DNA of 64,000 nt from positions 1,956,903 to 2,020,902 of the forward strand of contig JAQFVV010012442.1 in NCBI GenBank assembly GCA_028023455.1, written 5' to 3'. The position numbers and the translations under genes were made by a program. This DNA comes from Epiperipatus broadwayi. Its lineage: Eukaryota; Onychophora; Udeonychophora; Euonychophora; Peripatidae. The notes below the pieces were generated by a model. The model was not told where the DNA came from. It did no database searches and worked only from the letters and a program-made list of their open reading frames with translations. Shown in pieces: positions 25,086-36,707 of this stretch. Within the stretch, counting starts at the first letter, position 1. Each line of letters starts with the position of its first letter.

Positions 25086-25317
25086 ATGCTCTGATGCATA
25101 ATAAAACGAAAACATTTTTTCACACAATGAATTATAATTGATGGTTTGTTTAATAATTTCTCATTTCTTTTGATATTTTTAAGCAGATATTTTTTAATAA
25201 ATTATTTTTATTTGTACATTTTTATTGTAAATAACTTATTAAAATAATGTAACAACTAATTGTTAAAAATAATGTAGCAAAGTAACATATTGTAATTAAA
25301 GTATGCTTTTAAAAATA

Positions 25318-25349
25318 GTAGCAATAGTAGTAGTAGTAGTAGTATTAGT

Positions 25350-25425
<76 letters not shown>

Positions 25426-25640
25426 ATGATAGTAGTGGTTGTAGTAGTAGTAGTATTAATGTTTGTGATGGTAGTTGTGGTAGTTGTAGTGGTAGTAAAA
25501 GTTGTAGTGATAATAGTAGTGCTAGCACTAGTGATTGTAGTAGTAATGGTAGTAGTAGTAACATTAGTCACTATAGTCATCATAGTAGTAGTAGCAGTAG
25601 TCATAGTAATAATAGCAGTAGCATTAGCAGTAGTATTCAA
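25318..25640. repeat. (TAG)n/(CAG)n interrupted triplet tract
   Basis: TAG-rich triplets on plus with an internal run of seven CAG (about 25,350-25,371), then TAG to about 25,425, then degenerating TGG, TTG, AAT and CAT triplets. Poly-Val/Leu/Thr frames across it are artefacts. Confidence 0.95.
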
Positions 25641-27054
25641 ATAAGAACAAAATTATTATTTGTGAAAAAATTTTCCTTTGTCACAAATTCTTGAGATTCT
25701 TATAAATGAATAGAACATATCTGCTTCTGTATCCAATAATGACTTCAATAATATCCTCCATTCATTCTGTAGCTACAAATTTATCCACTATTTTACAATC
25801 TATAATACAATCATTAAATGGATATATAAAAATTTTGTATGTTTTCTTTCTCTATGGAATAATTTAAAACTTCATTCATAAATTTTTTGACAACTTTGAT
25901 GACTTTGTTTATTTACAAATATTTCAATTCATGAAGCTTTAACTCAGATCTCAACTTATTTTATGTACACTAGTCAATATTATGGACAGATTTTAGTGAC
26001 TGAAATGTCTTTTTTGCATAGAAGATATATTTTCTGATATGTATATAAAGTTTACGAAATTTTACATTTTAGTGGGAGCTTTTTTTAAATATCATGTTTG
26101 TTCATAGATAATACATAATAAAAAATAGATGATTACTTCTCATATTTAAACAATACCCATACTCATATTAAGTTTACAATTAAAAGACAGAAGGATGAAA
26201 ACCTTTCCTTGCTACATTTACTCATCAATTAATAAAACAGAATAGTGTTTTACTTTTTAGTGTTCAGAAAAATGTCACACAAAGAAAGCTACTTATAACT
26301 TCATTCTACTCAATTTGTTTTCTGTTTCCAAAACAATTTTCACAAGAATAGTTAACTCATCATATAAATTATATCAGAAAGAATCATATAGGTACAATGG
26401 AAAAGTGATTTATGGTATCTATATTGCATAACTTTAGTTATATACTAGGCCAAGAAATATGGAAATAAACATACAAAAATGTAAATAAACAAAAAAACAT
26501 TCAAATTCTTAAACTTTACATATATGAGCAACATTTTTTTTCTTTAAGCACTAAGCATGATTAATTAAAAATAAATAAATAAAATTTGTAAATACATTTT
26601 ACAATATATCAGTAAAGATTTTATAATCAGGGTATATATATAGTGAATATTCAGATTAATGATCAAAGTATAAAAATAAAAAAAAAATAAAAAAGTTTGT
26701 TGATCTTGTTTGGTTTTTCCTTTTGCTTAATAGATAGATAATGGAAGATCTTGGAAATATAGATTTAAATTGATCACCATCGCAACCTAAATCTTTTAAA
26801 TAGAATTGTTTACTGTTAATTCTTGCTTTAAAATACTAAATTCGCTATAATCAAACACAGGAAAATCATATAGGTATATAAATAAATTTTGAAAACAATT
26901 TAGTATGATATAAAAGTTTGCTTAAATAGGATCGATATTATTTTACATATTTCATTTATGTTAATGCAGTGACCATATTAACATTATTACATATAGTTCA
27001 ATGTTTTTATGTTATGTATATTTGTTTATAAATTAATTGAAAAAATATTATTAT

Positions 27055-27096
<42 letters not shown>

Positions 27097-29855
27097 CACA
27101 ATATATATATATATATATATATTGTGTGTGTAAATTATTTGTGTTTATAAAGTGAATAAAGGTTGTAATATCAATTTTGTATTTTGGTTTACAAATAATA
27201 GAAAAAAAAGAATCATAGCGAATTTAGATTTAATTTCCATGTATCTTTTTCTCCAAACTTACATTACAAACTGGAAAACTGCTGTAAAAAAATTGTTCAC
27301 ATTGAGGTTTATTTGAGTAATTTTCAGTGTTTGTTATGACACCAGAACGTTAGAAAGAGAACACATAAATAGCCACAAAAGACTATAAGAGTATGCTATC
27401 ATCTTTTTGTGATTGCCACGAATGGATGTATTTTCTAGGTTCTTACAAATAAAAGTTCTTTAATATTTTTTTAACTGTTAAACCATAAACAAATGGAAAA
27501 ATAAACTTAAATTATCTGCCCATTCAATCATTTGAATGGCAGTTGTGAAGGGTTTCCAAAGGAAATGGCAACAGAAGGTAAAAAAAAGGAAACCTATATA
27601 AAAAAATGCTTTATATAAAAATCGGCTATTTTAGTTTTAAAAACAAAGATATTTCTGTTTTAAAGTTTGACGTATAACTACCGTTGGATTTGGATAAATA
27701 TTGTGTCACAAGCTAAGAAACATTCAGGATCAACTGGATTGATTTGTATCATAAAAGGGCTAATTAAATCACACTCTCCTCTTTGGAAAGGAAAAAGGAC
27801 TGTTAGTGAAGCATTATAAAGTTCGACTTATCTTTTCTGAGAAATAAACTTCTCTTTGCGTATCATAAAAACTGGGGGATAAGTAAATTGCAATGGACAA
27901 ATAAATAGTGAAAATGGACAGACTCTTATATGGGGTATGATTTTTTTTATATATATAAAAATGTGTGCATATTAATTTTTTTACATATATTTAAAAAAGA
28001 TGATTTGTATTTTATTTAAATTATCTTTAGAAGTAATAGAGTTTAGGAAATAAAAATGATCAGAGAGATTCATTTATTAATTACTTGAACTCTTGTCTAA
28101 GGATATATTAACACAATTCGATGTTGTTGTTTTTTTTTTAATATATAATTTGATGGTTGCATGTATAAAATTTAGTTTAAAACATCGAACAGACAAGAGA
28201 TTCAAATATATCGTATTATTTCATATTCATTTGTCAGTTATTATTTTGATAAACAAATAGGCTTTGATCTCATCCTATTTCATATCTTTGGTATCTGTTA
28301 TATATAAATTTTTCAGTAAGATATCCAAAAGTCTCTCCATTCATTCATTCATTCATTTTTTTATATATGTCGTTATTGTTTTCGCAACACATTTTAGAGA
28401 TACACACAGTAATTTTATCATTTTTATTTATTCAATCAATCTGAAATGTAAATTAATTTTCTATTTATTTTGTTGTTAATCTTACCAATTTTCTTTTATA
28501 TAATCAAATAAATTGAGTGATTCAAATGACAAGACTCCGTTAATTTTTATATTATTTGGATTGAATAAGATGACTTAGCTATTTAAATGACAAGGTTCAA
28601 ACTCAGCTTGGTAAGTGAGCTAGAATATGATATAGTGAGTTTTGCATATTAGCATTTTATTTTATTCCCATATGAATTTTATATTTATATCTGCATTCAA
28701 ATAATATATATTATATTTTATTTTAGTTAATATTACAAATCAATCATTTCTATGTTTGTCTGATTTCGTCATAAAAATATAAATAGATCATATTTTATCA
28801 TTGATTCAGGATGACTTGTCTTAAATTGTTTTTTAAAAAAGAAAACATCTCTAAAATAAAAAGGTATAAACTTCATTGAATAGTTTAATTGAATATTATC
28901 TTTAAATTGGGATGAATCTAAATTATAATCATATATTTTAATTATTTCCAACCAATTTCATATTCATTTATTTGAAGGTTTAAATAGATATTTATTATTA
29001 TAGGTCGATGGACATCCGATGGAAACTTAACATATTTTTATATAAGATGATTGGACATTATAAAGATAGAAAATAGCTAATAAGTTTTCATGGAGTATTC
29101 TATTTTAACATATAAACGAAGCAATAATTAAGTATCACTTTATTGGAAGATATGAATAAATTATTTATATATTATTTTATAGCTTCTTAGTAACTAGACG
29201 TAGATTAATTTGTTTAAACGTTTCAGTGAGTGCATAAGTTTTCAAAGAGTCTTATAAAATGATATAAAAACTAGTTGATTTCAATAGAAAATTATTAATT
29301 ATATATTAAAGTAGAAAGAATTGTGTATCGCTTATTGAAAGATACAAATGAAAGTTTATACTTTCTATTTAGCGTTTATTAAACTAGATATAGATTTGAG
29401 TCAAATACTATTTTATTTTGATATTTAAATAGTGTCTATATTTTTAAATGTTTTGTAAAATACAATTATAGGTATTTAGAAGCTTATCCGTTAAGATAAA
29501 ATGCAGCATCATTAAATAATGAAGTAGATTAAAATTACTACAATAATAATATGTTAATAAAATATATATTGGAATCTGCTTTAGTTATTAATTGGATTTG
29601 ATTTTCATTAGATTTCTAATCAAGTAGTTAGCCTAATCATATATTATTGTTTAGGGCAATGATATGCGAGTTCATTGCTCAGTGCAGTTTACTTTGTAAT
29701 GTGATAGACTTGTTGATGTCTGGAGCAGATAATCTCATTATTCTTTCGTTTCACATATAGCTTAAACAAATTAGACTTTAATAGAGATTATTAGTGCTTT
29801 ATGAAGGTTTATTGCATAATGGTGACCCGATTGAGCTAGACTAGATTAGATTAAA
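25641..29855. other. Long non-coding AT-rich stretch
   Basis: No RT, endonuclease, transposase or splice-supported exon was recognised in about 4.2 kb. Small frames at 28,264-28,479 and 28,769-28,951 are AT-driven. (TA)n lies at 27,057-27,122. The stretch ends at the outer edge of the minus-strand PLE2 copy. Confidence 0.5.
27057..27122. repeat. (TA)n pair flanking TTTACACA
   Basis: Two (TA)n tracts around TTTACACAATA, followed by TGTGTGTGTAAA, so the block is itself palindromic. Confidence 0.92.
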
Positions 29856-29908
29856 TTATTCCAAATTCAAAATTCAACCAGACCAGGAAAGAAATTAATA
29901 TTAAAAGA

Positions 29909-29948
29909 CAACCAAAGGTTTCACTGCTACAAGCAGATTTCTCAAGTG
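29909..29948 (-). ncRNA. Hammerhead-like remnant in PLE2 tail (left arm)
   Basis: On minus: CTTGAGA, a hairpin CTGC-TTGTA-GCAG, then TGAAACC, TTT and GGTT. Stem II and the GAAA and stem III (ACC/GGT) elements fit a hammerhead, but the CUGANGA box reads CUUGAGA and stem I does not pair. PLE terminal repeats are known to carry type I hammerheads, so this is read as a decayed one. Confidence 0.4.
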
Positions 29949-29968
29949 TAAAGAACAACCAAAACTAC

Positions 29969-29972
<4 letters not shown>

Positions 29973-30056
<84 letters not shown>
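29973..30056. repeat. (TA)n inside PLE2 left arm
   Basis: A long (TA)n with one TGTTTA interruption, lying between the end of the coding part and the tail. The right arm has short ATATATAT tracts at the same place. Confidence 0.93.
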
Positions 30057-30061
<5 letters not shown>

Positions 30062-30829
30062 AACATTACCCACAAATCCATAACTTCCCATCCACCCTTA
30101 ATATTAAAAGAACTCTTAAATAAGTTAATTCCTTCACAATAATAAATTTTCAATAATAAAGATTCTTTAATTCTTCTTTTGATTTCATTTCTCTCAAAGA
30201 AGACTACCTTAGCTCCATCAAAATTGATAGTGTGGTCTGTATCTTTTTATGGACATACAAAGCAGAACTAAGATATCTATATTTAACTCTACTTTTATGA
30301 ATCTTTATTTTTTTCATTTAAACTAAAACTACTCTGACCTATATAGACCTTATTACAATAAACAAGGGATAAAATATACTACAACAGGAATAGACTTTCT
30401 ATCAAAAATTTCTTTTGTATTATTTAATAAATTATTCAATGTAACACCCATTTTCCAAGCAATTTTCTTATTTCCAAACAATTTACTATTTCTACATACA
30501 ATTTTATAAGAAGTCAATTTAAATGGCAAAGAAATAAAATCATATTTTTTCTGTTCTTTACATCCTTACAAATATTACTATTAAATAAAATACTTTTAAT
30601 AAATTTATCAGAGTAACTAACCCTCAGGTAATCTTTATAAAATAACATTTCTGAAACAAAGCTACGCTATTACAATTATTTAATTTATTATTCCTATGAC
30701 AATAATTCCTTAAAGCAGCTACTTTATGAGATACAGACTGATAGCTATCAGGTTTAATTATAGTTCTTAATTCTCTACTTTTAACATAATGACTTTATAG
30801 TAAACAATTAGTCTCTACATTTCTAATAA

Positions 30830-31426
30830 CCAAAAGATCTAAAAATTTTAACTTACACAATCTAACCCCCCTTTCTTCTAACACATATTTTATAGAAGGA
30901 TCAAAACAATTAAACTCATTTACAAATTCCTTCAATTAATTATTGTCAACTACAAATAAACAGTCATCAACATATCTGACAAATAACTTTACATATAAAC
31001 AATTCTTTTTAATAATAATTTATTATCCAACCTTTCTTAATCTTATAAAAAAATATTTTTATAAGTAAAATACATAGAATCTTCCATTAATAAAAGCAAA
31101 TCTTTAATTACCTTAATTTTATTTTTTGATAAAGAACTTTTCTTAATCAATACAGACATAAGAACATCAATACTGCTTAACCTATTAACTGCCTGATACA
31201 TATTTTCAATATCTAAACTGCCAAATACCCAATTATTTTTCATTATAAAATTAGTAATCTTATCAAAAGCCTCAAAAGAAGAAGAAACTGTGTAATGGCC
31301 AATATCAACAAATTGTTTTAAAAAATTATTCAAGAATCTAGAAATACCCTCTACATCACTACCTATAAAATCAAAAATAAATCTTAAAGAAAAACCATCT
31401 TTATGTGTCTTAATATTCAGAAACAT
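30830..31426 (-). pseudogene. PLE2 left-arm reverse transcriptase
   Basis: Reads MFLNIKTHKDGFSLRFIFDF (the PKIHK.G.P.R.I segment), then WVFGSLDIENMYQ as motif A. After breaks, motif C is RYVDDC with YVDD codons at 30,974-30,963. The catalytic aspartates are therefore intact in this arm, unlike the partner. A stop shortly after the FTYKNIFL segment and later frame breaks make it non-functional. The N-terminal domain is missing from this arm. Confidence 0.8.
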
Positions 31427-31972
31427 CTTAGTTGATATGAAATTATTTGGATAACATTTTAAATAATTTACTCTATTAAAAAATTTGGTTGTTTTCTCAT
31501 CCTTGGTGTTCGCCTCAAGATGTCGCTATTTCTAGTTAAATTCCTAGAAATATACCATTTCACTTGCCTTCACCCAACAAAAGAGGAAATTTTTAACGTT
31601 ATAAATGCAGAAAAGTCCTCACATTATGTTGGACGAAGGAGGTGATGGTGACAGAAGCCAACACAAATGAGACTTCTTTTTACGATTAAAACACAGAAAG
31701 AATTCCCGACGGCTGCCGGTTATGGCTTCTTTTTTCTATGCTAAAAGCAAAGAGAAAGAAATGCCTTGATTGGCTGCCATAGTAGTTGATTTTGTTCATC
31801 ATTTTCTCCTAATTGTAGAATATCTATTTTCTCTGTAATTTCATGTGAGAGTGTGTGCATTTGAAGCAGTCGTAGTTTTTTAAAATTTGATAAGACGTCT
31901 TTTTTTTTAATGTGTTGTAACTTACTTTACTGTTGTAAGTTTAGTTATAATGTCCTGAAGACACCATTGCGA

Positions 31973-32033
31973 ATGGGTAACCCTCAAAAATTGCTTTTAA
32001 GGCCGCAAAATGAAAAAAAATTAAGGATCATGT
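31973..32033 (+). CDS. Candidate first coding exon
   Basis: ATG at 31,973 opens a 61-nt frame, MGNPQKLLLRPQNEKKLRIM, ending at a near-perfect donor TGT|GTAAGTAT (GT at 32,034). It lies 200 bp downstream of an inverted CCAAT box in a CpG-containing, GC-richer patch, as expected of a promoter-proximal exon. No acceptor partner was found; 47 bp downstream a (TA)n tract begins. The product is unknown. Confidence 0.33.
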
Positions 32034-32080
32034 GTAAGTATCGTTTTTGTGAGAATTTGTCCATGACAAGTTACTTTTGC

Positions 32081-32109
<29 letters not shown>

Positions 32110-32114
<5 letters not shown>

Positions 32115-33045
32115 AACAAAACAACCCAGTGTTTAATTATTAGGAATTAATTACTTGCCCAGAAAAAGAAAATTAGTCGGGTATTATTATTATTATTACT
32201 TTTTGTTACATTTATTATTTCAAAATAAGATTAGTTTTTATATCTACACACTAACAAAAACAACGCTGTTCCTGCTTAGTTACAGTCTTAAAAAAAAAAA
32301 AGAAAGCAAATTCAACGGGGTATGTTTTTTTTCAATGGAGTATTTGAATTACAGTATTTTATTTATATATATACAAGATTTACCCCCCCCCCCATAAAGA
32401 AACCCACTTTCTGATTAATTACTGTCAAAAGAAATTGCAAATTAGGTCAGTTATCATTTTTAAATTTAGTATTTCAATAATGGTATCCTTTTTATATGGA
32501 CAGAGTTAACAAAAACAACCCACTTTCTGATTCATTACTGCCCCCCCCCCCCCCAAAAAAAAAAGAAAACTGAAATTAGTCGGGTATCATTTTTCAATTG
32601 AATCTTTCAATGACGGTCCTTACTAATAGTAGTTGGGTATCAATTCTAAATTGTAGTATATATATAAATGATGTTATTTTTGATAGATTTAGAATTACGT
32701 ATTGCTTTTTTAATAAAAATAATTGATTTTTACTCTTGACCAAAAATACCGTAACTTTAAAAAAAGGATACACATAAAGTCCCCCAAAAAAATATTAGAA
32801 AAAGCCCCATAACTTTAAAGATACACACACAAATTCAAAAACAAGATAAGATTAATAAACATTTACTTATTATGTCTTGCTTTTGTATAAAAGTATTGAT
32901 TTACTCTTGCAAAAAAAAAACCCTGTAACTTTAAAGACACACATAAAGTCCAAAAAAAACAAAGTTAGAAAAACACCATAACATTTAAAAAGACTCACAC
33001 AAACTCAAAAAACAAGATAAGATTACTAAACATTTACAAAAATGA
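32110..33045. repeat. Degenerate tandem repeats with C and A homopolymers
   Basis: First part (about 32,115-32,650): three to four diverged ~150-bp units with the order AACCCACTTTCTGATT-ATTACTG, C or A run, then AATTAGTCGGGTAT. Second part: two ~172-bp units (about 32,697-32,868 and 32,869-33,040) sharing ACTTTAAAGA-ACACA and AACAAGATAAGATTA. C runs lie at about 32,384-32,393 and 32,541-32,554. Confidence 0.75.
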
Positions 33046-33198
33046 AAAAAACTAACATCATATAATAGTATTAGTTAGTAGAATATTTTATTATAAATCT
33101 AAGAAATCTGATCTTTTTAGATCAAATCGATCATTTAGGCCGGGCCCCAGAATCGTTATATGTATATGTTTTCAATTAGCATCAACACCATCTCTAGG

Positions 33199-33916
33199 TG
33201 AACACCAAGGATGAGAATACAACCAAAAAATTTAAATTAACCATTTTCTTCATAATATCTATCAACTGTCTTTTAATCAAATTACCTGGATCTTTATATA
33301 AAAACATATATTTACCATTATTTAATTCTCTATTCATTTTCTCTTTGAATTCATCTCCTTTCATAATGACAAACCTACCAGCTTTGTCTTCATGAGAAAT
33401 GATCTCATCATTAGCTGTTAATCTATTATTAATATGTCTAACCTCAGCAAGATTAACCACAAATTTTTCATTCCTTTTTAAACTTTTATTCAAAATCGAT
33501 TGAATACCAACTTTCTGCTCATCACTCAAATTACTAGATTCAATAGATGAAATTGTATCAAAAACTATATTTTTTAAATGAAATGGAACAAAATTAGGGC
33601 CTTTACCAAGAATATCTTATTCTTTATCATTTAACTTAATATCAGAAAGATTAACAACTCTATCATCAGAAACATTACTCTCATACCCCTTATCACTACA
33701 ATAAATATTATTAACTTTCCCAAACAACCACCTTAATTTTCTTTCATATTTCTTACAATAGAAATTTGACCTACTCTGTCTAAATTGCCTCATGAAAAAA
33801 TTCAAAATTGAATAATTAAATTCTTGCCTCCTGTCTAAATAATATCTATTTCTTTTATATACATAAATAAATTTGTAAATCTTTACAAAATTTTCTTTCA
33901 ATGCAAATGATATCAT
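33199..33916 (-). pseudogene. PLE2 N-terminal domain in inverted orientation
   Basis: Two minus-strand frames (33,916-33,617 and 33,529-33,194) that join to form a PLE N-terminal region. The first has RRQEFNYSILNFFMRQFRQS; the second has EDKAGRFVIMKGDEFKEKMN and DPGNLIKRQLIDIMKKM, the (D/K)KxGxxVIM...DP...I...K pattern that precedes the RT in PLE proteins. It sits immediately 5' of the plus-strand RT but on the opposite strand, so the element is internally inverted, as in a twin-primed insertion. Confidence 0.72.
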
Positions 33917-33926
33917 ATCAGCTAAG

Positions 33927-34636
33927 ATGTTTGTGAATATTAAGACTCATAAAGATGGTTTTCCTTCAAGATTTATTTTTGATTTTACAAGTAGTGTTGT
34001 AGAGGGTTTTTCTAGATTCTTGAATATTTTTTTAAAACAATTTGTTGATTTTGGTCATTACTCAGTTTCTTCTTCTTTTGAGGCTTTTGATAAGATTAAT
34101 AATTTTAAAATGGAAAGTAATTGGGTATTTGGCAGTTTAGATATTGAAAATATGTATCAGTATGTTAATAGGTTAAGCAGTATTAATGTATGTCTGTATT
34201 GATTAAGAAAAGTTGTTTATCAAAAAATAAAATTAAGGTAATTAAAGATTTGGTTTTATTATTGGAAGATTCTATGTATTTTACTTATAAAGATAATTTT
34301 TATAAGATTAAGAAAGGGTGGATAATAGGTTATATTATTTCTCTTTTAGTATGTTCAGTTTATATTAATTATATGGAAGAGGATATTATTATTAAAAAAA
34401 ATTGTTTATATATAAAGTTATTTGTCAGATATGTTGGTGATTGTTTATTTGTAGTTGAGAATGATAAATTTAAGGAATTTGTAAATAAGTTTAATTGTCT
34501 TGATCCTTCTATAAAATATGTGTTAGAAGGAGGTGAGTCAAATTTTGGTAAGTTAAAATTTTTAGATCTTTTGGTGATTAAAAATGAGAGACTAATTGTT
34601 TACTATGCAGTCATTTTGTTAAAAGTAGAGAATTAA
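33927..34636 (+). pseudogene. PLE2 right-arm reverse transcriptase
   Basis: Two overlapping frames. 33,927-34,202 gives MFVNIKTHKDGFPSRFIFDF and motif A WVFGSLDIENMYQ. After a one-base shift, 34,190-34,636 gives motif B FYKIKKGWIIGYIIS, motif C RYVGDCLFV and the following KLKFLDLLV. YVDD has become YVGD, so the catalytic pair is broken. The left arm keeps YVDD, so the change occurred after the copies separated. Confidence 0.8.
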
Positions 34637-34976
34637 GATCTATATTTAAACTTGATAGCTATCAGTCTGTATTTCATAATGTTGCTGCTTTAGAGAATTA
34701 TTGTCATAGGAATAATAAATTAAATAATTCTAGTGGGGTAGCTTTGTTTCAGAAATGTCAACTTTATAAAGATTACCAGAGGGTTGGTTACTCTGAGAAA
34801 TTTGTTAAAAGTATTTTATTTAATAGTAATATTTGCAAGGTTTAAAGGATAGAGAAAAATATGATTTTATTTCTTTGCCATTTAAATTGTCTTCTTATAA
34901 AATTGTATGTAGAAATAGTAAATTGTTTGGAAATAAAAAAATTGCTTGGAAAAGGAGTGTTACATTGAATAATTTA

Positions 34977-35167
34977 AATAATATTTTATTTCTACAAACA
35001 CAGATGGTATTGAAATAAACTGAGAGAAGGCAAATCTTTCAAGCATTTAGCCAATCAGGTTGCAAATATTGGGACAGAGAATTTAACAAAAAAAAAGAAG
35101 TTCAAGTAATGAAGAAAGTGGAACCACTCTTTTCTTGTTAAATTCTCTGTCCCAGTATTTGCGATCT
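34977..35167. mobile_element. ~190-bp hairpin insertion in PLE2
   Basis: The left arm reads straight across this point. In the right arm ATTGAATAATTTA (about 34,965-34,977) recurs at about 35,166, bracketing extra sequence. Inside, GCAAATATTGGGACAGAGAA near 35,062 is complementary to TTCTCTGTCCCAGTATTTGC near 35,143, with arms of about 40 bp around a short A-rich loop. This looks like a foldback/MITE-type insertion with a long target duplication. Confidence 0.6.
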
Positions 35168-35530
35168 GATTGAATAATTTATTAAATAATACAAAATAAA
35201 TTTTGATAGAAAGACTATTCCTGGTGTAGTGTATTTTATCCTTTGTTTATTTTCTAAGAAGGTCTACATAGGTCAGAGTAGTTTGAGTTTAAATGAAAGA
35301 ATAAAGGTTCATAAAAGAAGAGTTAAAATTAGATATCTTTGTTTTGCTTTGTATGTTCATGAAACACACACAGGCCACACTATTAATTTTGGTGAAGCTT
35401 AGGTTGTCTTCTTTGAGAGAAATGAAATCAAAAGAAAAATTAAATAATCTTTACTTTTGAAAATTTATTATTCTGAAGCAATTATCTTATTTAAGAGTTC
35501 TTTTAATATTAAGGGTCACTGTGAAGTGAA

Positions 35531-35616
35531 TGTATTTGTGGGTAATGTTTAATATTATATATATATATTGTGTAGTATTTGTGGGTAATGTTTAATATTA
35601 TATATATATATTGTGT
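35531..35616. repeat. 43-bp direct duplication in PLE2 tail
   Basis: Two adjacent copies (35,531-35,573; 35,574-35,616) of a unit beginning TATTTGTGGGTAATGTTTAA and ending in the TATATATATTGTGTAG block. Confidence 0.9.
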
Positions 35617-35634
35617 AGTTTTTGTAGTTCTTTA

Positions 35635-35678
35635 CACTTGAGAAGTCTGCTTGTAGCAGTGAAACCTTTGTTTGTGTT
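35635..35678 (+). ncRNA. Hammerhead-like remnant in PLE2 tail (right arm)
   Basis: CTTGAGA, then GTCTGC-TTGTA-GCAG and TGAAACC. Same element position as the left-arm remnant. Stem II is intact and the core box is imperfect. A short stem I (ACA/TGT) is possible here. Confidence 0.4.
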
Positions 35679-35738
35679 TTAATATTTGTTTTTTTGCTGA
35701 TCTGGTTCAATTTTGAATTTGGGGTAATTTTAATTTAT

Positions 35739-36421
35739 ATATATATATTGAAACAGATATGCTGTTTCATATATCTTGAAGCCCCCTCCCCACATTTCAT
35801 TTCGAAATATTTTTATTAAAAAGCTGACACATTTATAGTGATTGAAATTAAAAACAAAAAATAAATAATTGACACTTAATTAAGATCATGTTAAATTCAT
35901 GCCATCAAAACAAGATGTGTAAATTCAAATTCTGTCTAAAAGGAGGGAGAGAAAAATCGACATTTAAACTTATAGTTAAATAAAGAAAATATAAATTACA
36001 CATTTAATTAATAAATCATTACCATTAAAATTTGCAGTTTTCAAGTTAAAATATTGCCAATGTAATATTTTTTTCATTGGAGCTGAAAGGCTTTGACAAT
36101 TTTATATTGCTAAAGTTATTAATAATCTGTATATCCCAACTTGGTTCAGTCCCATGAGTTTATTCACGTTAGATAGCTGGATTTGAAGAGATATAAATGT
36201 CTGAAATTTTTACATTATCCACTTAATAATTAAATATTAGATAAAGTGTTGGGCTTGTCCTGGTTGTTGGAATATTTTAGTGCATCACTGATTATAGCCA
36301 GAACAAAGAAGTGGTCTGAGATTAAGAATATTCGGAAAAGTTTGTTAATATCTATTGGCTTGTTCATTAACTAATATTTGTAATACAAGCTTACAAAATT
36401 AAGTCATGTGAGATTGGACTT
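35739..36421. other. Non-coding stretch
   Basis: No features recognised apart from the short (TA)n at 35,738-35,750 that ends PLE2. Confidence 0.5.
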
Positions 36422-36428
36422 GATTTCC

Positions 36429-36557
<129 letters not shown>

Positions 36558-36707
36558 CACTTCAACTTTATCTCAGTGCAGTCTTTAACTTATTTAACCT
36601 CAACAAACTCTCATTTATTTATGAACTTCACTTTACCTGTGTCAAACTTCACTTTCTATATGCTTAACCTTATTTTTTTTTTCATTTCATTTATTTCAAG
36701 TAGCTAG

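Larger units (their letters stand above)
29856..31515 (-). mobile_element. Penelope-like element PLE2, left arm (5'-truncated)
   Basis: Minus-strand PLE of a second family, distinct from PLE1. From its 5' end: NTKDEKTTKFFNRVNYLK, then MFLNIKTHKDGF, RT motifs, a decayed GIY-YIG segment, internal (TA)n at 29,973-30,056, and a 3' tail with TCTGCTTGTAGCAGTGAAAC. The inverted partner is at 33,917-35,738. The GIY-YIG part is frame-broken (30,180-30,400). The left outer edge is about 29,856, where similarity to the right arm stops. Confidence 0.83.
31516..33198. other. Spacer between PLE2 arms
   Basis: 1.7 kb bounded by inverted copies of about 40 bp (left 31,478-31,520, right 33,195-33,238) that encode NTKDE-TTK in each arm. 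The left part (31,520-32,035) is GC-richer with CpG and an inverted CCAAT box (GATTGGCTGCC near 31,768). The right part (32,110-33,040) is tandemly repeated. It may be host DNA or a composite of the insertion. Confidence 0.5.
33917..35738 (+). mobile_element. Penelope-like element PLE2, right arm
   Basis: Plus-strand RT, GIY-YIG and tail of PLE2. The GIY-YIG segment at about 35,222-35,445 reads VVYFILCLFSKKVYIGQSSL with NERIKVHKRR and, after a stop, VVFFERNEIKRKIK; here the YIG triad is intact. The tail repeats the block found at the outer end of the left arm and stops at (TA)n about 35,739. The arm contains a ~190-bp hairpin insertion at 34,977-35,167 and a 43-bp duplication at 35,531-35,616. 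Confidence 0.83.

Noticed and set aside
25256-25644. Poly-Leu, poly-Thr and poly-Val frames
   Set aside because: Triplet repeat translation, not genes.
33198-33395. Plus-strand frame beginning MNTKDENTTKKF
   Set aside because: Only its first dozen residues match PLE2; the rest is antisense to the inverted N-terminal domain.
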